Shown here: in pieces, positions 1 to 7,214 of the stretch
Numbering within the stretch: position 1 is the first letter of the stretch
Layout: the number at the start of each line of letters is the position of its first letter
Source: Acetatifactor sp.
GTDB lineage: Bacteria; Bacillota; Clostridia; Lachnospirales; Lachnospiraceae
Direction: 5' to 3'
DNA length: 9,987 bases
Assembly (NCBI GenBank): GCA_024699575.1
Contig: JAILPF010000598.1
Coordinates: 1 to 9,987 of the forward strand
Translations under genes and position numbers: made by a program
Notes under the pieces: model-generated
Databases searched by the model: none
What the model was told of the DNA's origin: nothing
The model's input: the letters and a program-made list of their open reading frames with translations, nothing else

Positions 1-2520
<2,520 letters not shown>

Positions 2521-2533
2521 AACTGCTCATAAT

Positions 2534-2557
2534 ATGATATATCGTATGGCATATCAT
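2534..2557. promoter_or_regulatory. Inverted repeat upstream of lacZ, candidate operator
   Basis: Perfect 7-base arms ATGATAT (2534-2540) and ATATCAT (2551-2557) are separated by 10 bases. The element lies 14 bases upstream of the proposed -35 box, where an activator of the AraC or LacI type could bind. The arms are AT-rich, so chance occurrence is a real alternative; no regulator gene is in the window. Confidence 0.3.
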
Positions 2558-2597
2558 TTCAATCGTCCATATCTTATCTTGCACTTTAGATGTACAA

Positions 2598-2638
2598 AAA
2601 AGACTGTAAAAGGAGGAATTTCCCTTTTACAGTCTTTT
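2598..2638 (-). terminator. Rho-independent terminator of the CapA-GNAT-reductase unit
   Basis: A perfect 16 bp stem (2598-2613 pairing with 2623-2638) encloses a 9-base loop and, read on the minus strand, runs into a TTTTTT tract at 2601-2596. It begins 7 bases past the reductase stop codon. Its strength and position indicate that transcription ends here and does not read into lacZ. Confidence 0.9.
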
Positions 2639-2645
2639 CTCTTAC

Positions 2646-3638
2646 TTAATTGCAGCTGATATCGTCGATGATTCTTCTCTCTTCATCCGTAAACGGTCTT
2701 GCCTTCAGCATACCCACACTGTCAATAATCTGAGTGGGTTTGGATGCCCCAATCAGCACACTGGTGATGTCACCATCACGCATAATCCAGGAAAGTGCCA
2801 TCTGTGCCAAGGTCTGACCACGTTTTGCAGCCACATCCTTCAGAGCACGTACCTTTGCGATGGTTTCGCTCGTAATTGCACTTTCATTTAAGAATACGCC
2901 GCTAGTCTTCACACGGCTGTCTGCCGGAATACCATTTAAGTAGCGGTCAGTCAGAATTCCCTGCTGCAAAGGGCTGAAAGTAATAATACCGATTCCGTTG
3001 GCTGCTGCATAATCTTTTAATCCATCCGTCTCAATCTGTCTGTTGAAAATAGAGTAGGAACGCTGGTTAATGATGAAGGGAGTTCCCAGCTCCTTGAACA
3101 TCCTTGCGGCTTCCATGGTCTGCTCCTTGTTGTAATTGGAGATACCCACATACAAAGCTTTTCCGCTTCTTACGATGCCGTCCAGCGCATGTACCGTCTC
3201 CTCTAACGGGGTCTCTGGATCCCATCTGTGATGATAGAAAATGTCCACATAATCCAATCCCATTCTCTTTAAGCTCTGGTCCAAGCTTGCCACCAGATAT
3301 TTTTTGCTTCCACCGTCACCGTAAGGGCCGCTCCACATACCATAACCGGCCTTGCTGGAGATAATCAATTCATCTCTGTAAGCGCCCAATCCTTTTTTCA
3401 AAATGGTTCCAAAGTTCTCCTCTGCGGAACCGGGAACGGGACCATAATTGTTTGCAAGGTCAAAATGTGTGATACCTTTGTCAAAGGCGGTATAGCACAT
3501 TGCCTGCATGTTGTCAAAGTTGTCCTTTGAACCAAAATTATGCCACAGTCCCAAAGAGACTGCCGGAAGTTTCAAGCCGCTGTTTCCGCAGCGGTTGTAC
3601 TTCATTTCCTCGTAACGTTTGTCATTTGCCTGATACAT
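2646..3638 (-). CDS. Aldo/keto reductase, YghZ (L-glyceraldehyde 3-phosphate reductase) type
   Basis: A cytoplasmic NADPH-dependent aldo/keto reductase of 330 residues forming one TIM barrel. It closely resembles E. coli YghZ (AKR14, about 346 aa), which reduces L-glyceraldehyde 3-phosphate and can detoxify methylglyoxal. Shared blocks include LGLWHNFG (30-36), HFDLANNYGP (58-67), PGSAEENFG (69-77), a GPYG..GS segment (104-111), DQSLKRMGL (120-128), GKALYVGIS (159-167) and SVLIGAS near 293-299. The catalytic tetrad is complete: Asp60, Tyr65, Lys96 and His137. The chosen ATG has AAGGAGGAG at good spacing; a second ATG twelve codons in lacks this support. It is the last gene of a unit with the acetyltransferase 32 bases upstream and is followed by a strong terminator. 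Family assignment is firm; the substrate here is inferred from similarity. Confidence 0.93.
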   Translation of the reverse strand: MYQANDKRYEEMKYNRCGNSGLKLPAVSLGLWHNFGSKDNFDNMQAMCYTAFDKGITHFDLANNYGPVPGSAEENFGTILKKGLGAYRDELIISSKAGYGMWSGPYGDGGSKKYLVASLDQSLKRMGLDYVDIFYHHRWDPETPLEETVHALDGIVRSGKALYVGISNYNKEQTMEAARMFKELGTPFIINQRSYSIFNRQIETDGLKDYAAANGIGIITFSPLQQGILTDRYLNGIPADSRVKTSGVFLNESAITSETIAKVRALKDVAAKRGQTLAQMALSWIMRDGDITSVLIGASKPTQIIDSVGMLKARPFTDEERRIIDDISCN

Positions 3639-3670
3639 ATAATCTCCTCCTTTTTATTATCCGAACAGGG

Positions 3671-4261
3671 TTAAAATTCGTATTTGTCTTTCCTATAAAT
3701 CCATTCGAAAAGTCCAGTTGCCAAAAGTGTTGCCATTGTATTTAAGCATTTCTTCTTCAACAAGGGAATCACAAAATTATGTATTGCATCTGAGCCAACA
3801 CCCTCCCCCTGATGTTTCGGAGCCACCGCCAAAAAATACAAATGCCAGCGCGGTTCCTTTATCCTTTTGACAACAACTTCCGTTCGATTGGAAAGATTCA
3901 TAAACTGCAGGGTGTTCTTCAGACCGAGGCGAATAATCACCCCCATCATTCCGCATAACGCATAATCCCAAAAACCAACAGGCTTATCTGTCGGTGCCTC
4001 TACAATCACCAAATCAACAACCCGGCCGTCCACAAAGCCGATATAGCATGCATCCCGGCGGATTGTTACTTTGAATATGCCCTTCATCAGATGCTCATAT
4101 AAGCTTCGAAACTTTTTTTCAGATTTAAAATGCCCCTTAAAAATGTCAAAAAAGAGCGGATAATTTTCGAACGCCTCCATGAAAACCTCTAACACTTCCG
4201 CTTCGTAGGATACGTCATATTTTTTATACTCAACTGAGCCAAGAGCTAAAGTGTGATTCAT
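3671..4261 (-). CDS. GNAT-family N-acetyltransferase with deleted and frameshifted C-terminus
   Basis: GNAT enzymes move an acetyl group from acetyl-CoA to an amine. From ATG 4261 the frame gives 196 residues. The acetyl-CoA motif A is clear at about 139-165: a WHLYFLAV strand, then QGEGVGS carrying the Q-x-x-G-x-G pyrophosphate loop (Gln151, Gly154, Gly156). After about residue 168 the protein stops resembling the family: the expected strand and the N-x-x-x-F/Y-Y-x-x-x-G-F block of motif B are missing, and the tail is unrelated. A family-like C-terminal end is present in another frame at 3693-3767. I infer loss of roughly 25-30 codons with a frameshift, so the product is probably inactive. 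Start choice: ATG 4261 has GGGGGAA seven bases upstream. ATG 4279 has no clear site, and a TTG at 4300 with GGAG is possible; it lies 3 bases past the stop of the CapA-like gene, suggesting coupled translation. Confidence 0.78.
   Translation of the reverse strand: MNHTLALGSVEYKKYDVSYEAEVLEVFMEAFENYPLFFDIFKGHFKSEKKFRSLYEHLMKGIFKVTIRRDACYIGFVDGRVVDLVIVEAPTDKPVGFWDYALCGMMGVIIRLGLKNTLQFMNLSNRTEVVVKRIKEPRWHLYFLAVAPKHQGEGVGSDAIHNFVIPLLKKKCLNTMATLLATGLFEWIYRKDKYEF
3693..3767 (-). pseudogene. Detached C-terminal remnant of the GNAT acetyltransferase, out of frame
   Basis: In a different minus-strand frame from the acetyltransferase, this stretch reads SLVEEEMLKYNG then GNTFGNWTFRMDL and a TAG stop. 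The final G-N-W-T-F-R-M-D-L pattern is what I recall at the end of related clostridial GNAT proteins, after the motif B block ending in a G-F dipeptide. It fits as the original C-terminus, now read only in the wrong frame after an internal deletion. There is no start codon in a useful position, so it is not a gene of its own. Confidence 0.55.
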
Positions 4262-4303
4262 AGCATTCCCCCATTTCATTACAACCACACAGCCGTTCAA
4301 AAG

Positions 4304-5581
4304 TTACTCCGGCTCGCCGTGCGCAGAATAAACATCACCCCACACACTTTCGCAGAGGTCGGTGCAGTAGTCCAGTGTGAAGTTGCCATCCTGAGCGCAG
4401 ATAGCATTTTCTTCTGCCAGTGTTTCGCTGTATTCCGAGAGAGGGTAAACGGTAACGCCATCTTGTCCGTCTGTCAAATGGCAGACAAGAGGCTCCACAC
4501 CCCAGTCAGAGATAAACACATTTCCGCTGTCCAAATCTTTTTTCAGCGTTACATCCGCCATACCTCCCACCATGCGATTAGCTACTCCTTCCCCTGTTCC
4601 CGAGGTCCAGTTCACAAAATTGCCAAGGGAATAGTACACCAGCATCTCGTGACCGGTGTTCTCATCCTTCACCCATTCCACGGGTTCTATCACATGGGGG
4701 TGCGTGCCCAGCACAAGATCTGCGCCGCCTTCCAGAAAAATCTGCGTCCATTTCTTCTGCATGGTGTCCGTAGTCAGCAAATACTCGGTCCCCCAATGAG
4801 GACACACGACTACAAAATCTGAATTTTGCTCTGCTTCCTGTAAATCTGCCTCCACCTTGCTTTGCTCCAGCAGGCTTACCGCATAGGGCATGTCTTCCGG
4901 AAGCGGAATCCCGTTGGTACCATAGGTATAATTGAGAATTGCAATGCGGATACCATTCTGCTCATAATAATAAATATCGTCGTAGGATTCCCGGCTGTTG
5001 TGGATTCCCAACACAGCAATATCCGGATGATTCTCCTCCCAGAACGTGAGACAGTTTAGAATTCCGCGCTTTCCTTTGTCCATTGCGTGATTGGTTCCCT
5101 GACATATCACATCAAAACCTGCATTCACTAATGTATCCCCGATTTCATAGGGGGCATTAAATGCCGGATACCCGGAAATTCCTAGTTCCTCTCCGCCGAT
5201 AATCACTTCCTGATTCACCAGTGCCAAATCAGCACTTCTTATTTCTTCCCACGTATGTTCAAAAACAGCATCAAAGTTATAACTTCCGTCCTCCCGCTTC
5301 GCGCTGTTTTCCACCGGGGTGTGCAACAGGATATCACCTACCATGATCAGCCGTAGCGAAGAATGGTCGGGCAGTGCCTGCTCAATATTTTCCTCTTCCG
5401 CGAGCTGTTTAACTTCAATCGTTTCCTCTTGAAGTTTTTCGGCTTCTTCCAAAGTGGTTTTCTCCGTCTCCTTCACTTTGTATTCGCTCACCTGTGCCCC
5501 GTTATGTCCACAGCCTGACTGTATGACAGCCAAGGTTAAGCACAGTGCAACACCGACGCCAAATCCTCGTTTTCTCTTCAT
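4304..5581 (-). CDS. CapA-like lipoprotein, PGA_cap metallophosphatase-fold domain
   Basis: A 425-residue predicted surface lipoprotein of the CapA family (PGA_cap), whose fold is that of calcineurin-like metallophosphoesterases; CapA itself serves poly-gamma-glutamate capsule assembly. A basic start (KRKR), a hydrophobic stretch (7-20) and Cys24 in IQSGC suggest lipidation, though Gln at -3 is unusual for a lipobox. A charged Glu/Lys-rich linker (about 31-68) precedes the domain (about 74-365). Family motifs visible are MVGDILLH (Asp83, His87), LVNQE (Asn123, Glu125), YPAFNAP, GTNHAMDKG (Asn164, His165), PHWG (His262), LGTHPHVIEP (His294, His296) and YYSLGNFV. No capB or capC is nearby, so a polyglutamate role is unproven; cell-envelope work is a cautious reading. 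GGAG four bases before ATG 5581 supports the start. It is the first gene of the unit with the acetyltransferase and the reductase. Confidence 0.92.
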   Translation of the reverse strand: MKRKRGFGVGVALCLTLAVIQSGCGHNGAQVSEYKVKETEKTTLEEAEKLQEETIEVKQLAEEENIEQALPDHSSLRLIMVGDILLHTPVENSAKREDGSYNFDAVFEHTWEEIRSADLALVNQEVIIGGEELGISGYPAFNAPYEIGDTLVNAGFDVICQGTNHAMDKGKRGILNCLTFWEENHPDIAVLGIHNSRESYDDIYYYEQNGIRIAILNYTYGTNGIPLPEDMPYAVSLLEQSKVEADLQEAEQNSDFVVVCPHWGTEYLLTTDTMQKKWTQIFLEGGADLVLGTHPHVIEPVEWVKDENTGHEMLVYYSLGNFVNWTSGTGEGVANRMVGGMADVTLKKDLDSGNVFISDWGVEPLVCHLTDGQDGVTVYPLSEYSETLAEENAICAQDGNFTLDYCTDLCESVWGDVYSAHGEPE

Positions 5582-5619
5582 CAGACTCCGTCACCTCAAT
5601 CTGTTTTGTGCACAGCACG

Positions 5620-5646
5620 TTCAGTTAATATTATATAACAACTGAA
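5620..5646. promoter_or_regulatory. Promoter of the CapA-like gene inside an inverted repeat
   Basis: On the minus strand a perfect TATAAT -10 box (5630-5635) lies about 50 bases before the CapA-like start; no good -35 box is seen at 16-18 bases. A TG one base upstream of an overlapping TATATA fits an extended -10 promoter instead. Perfect 7-base arms TTCAGTT (5620-5626) and AACTGAA (5640-5646) flank the -10 box with a 13-base spacer. A protein bound there would block RNA polymerase, so this is a candidate repressor operator. The promoter call is stronger than the operator call. Confidence 0.5.
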
Positions 5647-5717
5647 ACAAATTCGCACTCTTTTTTAGATTGCAATTCCTCGCCTTTTCCTGTAATATCC
5701 GTAATCACTGTTTCATT

Positions 5718-5928
5718 TTAAATTTTATCTGAATATTGTTCCGATTCATGGAAGATTCCTAGAATGTAGACATCTTTACATTGAATTTTATAGATTAGAA
5801 TATATTTTTTCGAGATTTTCTATGAAATGAACAGCAGCCTGCTCATTTTTGATGTGATGGAGAAGATGATGTAGCAAATTTTGCATCCTTTCATCAGCTT
5901 CATCTGTGATAATTAAATTATAAGTCAT
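5718..5928 (-). pseudogene. Remnant of a RelE/ParE-family toxin, centre deleted and frameshifted
   Basis: Toxins of this family are small ribosome-dependent RNases or gyrase poisons of about 90-105 residues, encoded just after their antitoxin. The first piece starts at ATG 5928, overlaps the antitoxin end by 11 bases and reads MTYNLIITDEADERMQNL on to an IENLEKIYSNL end, then stops at 5788: 46 residues matching the N-terminal helices. The second piece (5718-5792, another frame) reads YKIQCKDVYILGIFHESE then QYSDKI and stops; this is the typical final strand and tail. Together they make 70 residues, so about 30-35 codons of the core, including the usual G-Y-R strand with its key basic residue, are missing. 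No functional toxin can be made. Confidence 0.8.
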
Positions 5929-6178
5929 ACATCTCCCTCATAGACGTCAACGCCTGTTTTGCATCCTTTGTCTTTCCTTCTTTTATCTGCTGTTCTGAAA
6001 TTTCCAATTCTCGATACATATTTAGTTTTTTCATTGTCTGCTCATAGATTTCCATGCTCATGATAACCATATCTCCATAACCATTTTTTGTAATAAATAT
6101 TGGTTCTTCAGAGTTGTGACATAAATCCGATATCTCCGAAGTGTTTTTTAAATTTTTAATTGGAATTATTTGTGGCAT
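5918..6178 (-). CDS. Phd/YefM-family antitoxin, orphaned
   Basis: An 86-residue type II antitoxin. In this family the N-terminal part dimerises and binds the operator, while the C-terminal tail wraps the toxin. The N-terminus MPQIIPIKNLKN and the block EPIFITKNGYGDMVIMS followed by MEIYE (about 29-50) are diagnostic; the tail (about 51-86) is charged and helical, suiting toxin binding. The start is decided by AAGGAG six bases before ATG 6178. An in-frame TTG at 6202 overlaps the -10 box and cannot be used. The cognate toxin just downstream is broken, so the antitoxin probably survives as a DNA-binding autorepressor or as protection against related toxins elsewhere; that role is inference. Confidence 0.92.
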   Translation of the reverse strand: MPQIIPIKNLKNTSEISDLCHNSEEPIFITKNGYGDMVIMSMEIYEQTMKKLNMYRELEISEQQIKEGKTKDAKQALTSMREMYDL

Positions 6179-6201
6179 AATTATCTCCTTTTCACACCAC
6201 A

Positions 6202-6229
6202 ATCATAACACATTATGTTTTTCAGTCAA
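6202..6229 (-). promoter_or_regulatory. Antitoxin promoter with candidate autorepression operator
   Basis: On the minus strand TTGACT (6224-6229) and TATGAT (6202-6207), each five of six to consensus, are 16 bases apart, with a TG one base upstream of the -10. The inferred leader is only about 15-20 bases. An inverted repeat with arms CATAA and TTATG (6204-6217, 4-base spacer) covers the -10 box, where Phd/YefM proteins usually bind to repress themselves. The promoter is clear; the operator is likely but short. Confidence 0.7.
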
Positions 6230-6244
6230 GTAATTTCTGGTTAG

Positions 6245-6273
6245 TTGCCAACATTTTTCTGCCATGATAAAAT
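6245..6273 (+). promoter_or_regulatory. Promoter of the APH-like kinase gene
   Basis: TTGCCA (6245-6250) and TAAAAT (6268-6273) are each five of six to consensus with an ideal 17-base spacer, and a TG at 6265-6266 adds an extended -10. Transcription should start near 6280, giving a leader of about 45 bases. It is back to back with the antitoxin promoter; the two -35 boxes are 15 bases apart. Confidence 0.75.
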
Positions 6274-6290
6274 GTACCTACAGTACCTAC
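6274..6290. repeat. Tandem GTACCTAC repeat at the kinase transcription start
   Basis: Two exact copies of GTACCTAC (6274-6281 and 6283-6290) are spaced with a 9-base period. They sit immediately after the -10 box, over the expected transcription start of the kinase gene. The placement suits a repressor site or a feature of the leader RNA, but two short copies may be chance. Confidence 0.5.
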
Positions 6291-6325
6291 GGAAATAATA
6301 GTAAACGATTGAGGGGATTTATATT

Positions 6326-7204
6326 ATGGAAGAACGTTTTTATATCGACTGTGAAGATGATAAAATCAGAGAAATAGCAAGCAAGATGACAGATGTGTCA
6401 ATCGTTAAAGTAGAGCAAATCTGCGAACGATATGGGGAGGCTGATGAGGATGTCCGCCACTATGACGCATATGTCATAGTCCTCCCGGATAAGACCTGTA
6501 TTCTCAAGAAAACCAACGAGCGCGAACGGTTTAACTATGAGCATTTTTTATCCAACAACACATTTGCTGTTCCGGATTTTTACGGCTCCATAAAAGATGG
6601 TGATAACATCTGGATTCTTGTGGAGAATGTCACCGGATGTGATTTAAGAGATATGACGGACGAAATCACTTTGAAAGCTGCTGAAAGTCTTTACAATATT
6701 CAAAATCATTTCTGGGGAAGCTCCGAGCAGGATGGGCGTTTCGAAATCTATCTGGACAGGATCAATCGTCGTGCCGATTATGTAAAGAATCACAAGCCCG
6801 AACTTTATGATACATATCATCTCTTTGTAGAAAGACAGTCCACCTGCCCGCGTACGCTGAGTAATGGAGATTTGCTCCAGTTCAACGCTATCTGGACAGG
6901 TGAAGCTGTAAAAATCATTGATTGGGGCTTTGGCGGCATCATGCCATATTCTCTGGATATCGCAAGATTTCTTGCACATGCTACCGAAAATCGAGCTACC
7001 TTTCCATTCTACATGACAGACACCCAAAAACTACTGTTCCTTGACACCATGTATGAGAATCTGACTCAGAAACCAGCCCGTGAGCAGTTTCTCAGAGACA
7101 TCAATCTGGCACTGTTGAACGAATGTGTAGAATTTGTGGAGGCTGACGAAGATGAAGACGGCTGGTACTATGAACACGCCCTGGCGCTGGCAAAGAAAAT
7201 CTAA
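6326..7204 (+). CDS. APH/choline-kinase-like phosphotransferase, substrate unknown
   Basis: A 292-residue cytoplasmic protein with the aminoglycoside phosphotransferase (APH) kinase fold, which transfers the ATP gamma-phosphate to a small-molecule hydroxyl. The N-lobe (about 45-100) has the candidate ATP lysine at 61-62 (CILKKTNE) and a hinge at LVENVTG (98-104). The C-lobe carries the catalytic loop LSNGDLLQFN (178-187) with Asp182 as base and Asn187 as metal ligand, and IIDWGFGG (197-204) with Asp199 as the second metal ligand. The usual His of the H-G-D loop is Asn180 here. SLDIARFL (209-216) is the usual following helix. It starts at ATG 6326 with GAGGGG upstream and has its own promoter. 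The usual length and intact Asp/Asn/Asp suggest an active kinase, but nothing here shows antibiotic resistance; a metabolite or nucleoside is just as possible. Confidence 0.85.
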   Translation: MEERFYIDCEDDKIREIASKMTDVSIVKVEQICERYGEADEDVRHYDAYVIVLPDKTCILKKTNERERFNYEHFLSNNTFAVPDFYGSIKDGDNIWILVENVTGCDLRDMTDEITLKAAESLYNIQNHFWGSSEQDGRFEIYLDRINRRADYVKNHKPELYDTYHLFVERQSTCPRTLSNGDLLQFNAIWTGEAVKIIDWGFGGIMPYSLDIARFLAHATENRATFPFYMTDTQKLLFLDTMYENLTQKPAREQFLRDINLALLNECVEFVEADEDEDGWYYEHALALAKKI

Positions 7205-7214
7205 TGGTACCTTC

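Noticed and set aside
4253..4822. Open frame of 189 codons on the plus strand
   Set aside because: It lies antisense to the CapA-like gene, which has clear motifs throughout. The plus-strand translation has no recognisable family features and no ribosome site.
4304..5581. Poly-gamma-glutamate capsule operon
   Set aside because: Only a CapA-like protein is present. No CapB ligase, CapC membrane protein or CapD is encoded nearby, and CapA-like proteins are widespread without capsule synthesis.
5718..5928. Programmed frameshift joining the two toxin pieces
   Set aside because: Joining them gives only about 70 residues and still lacks the core strands and basic residues of the fold. A frameshift alone would not restore the toxin.
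6179..6202. Upstream TTG start that would give a 94-residue antitoxin
   Set aside because: The TTG overlaps the -10 box, so it could not be in the transcript. ATG 6178 has a strong ribosome site and the expected family N-terminus.
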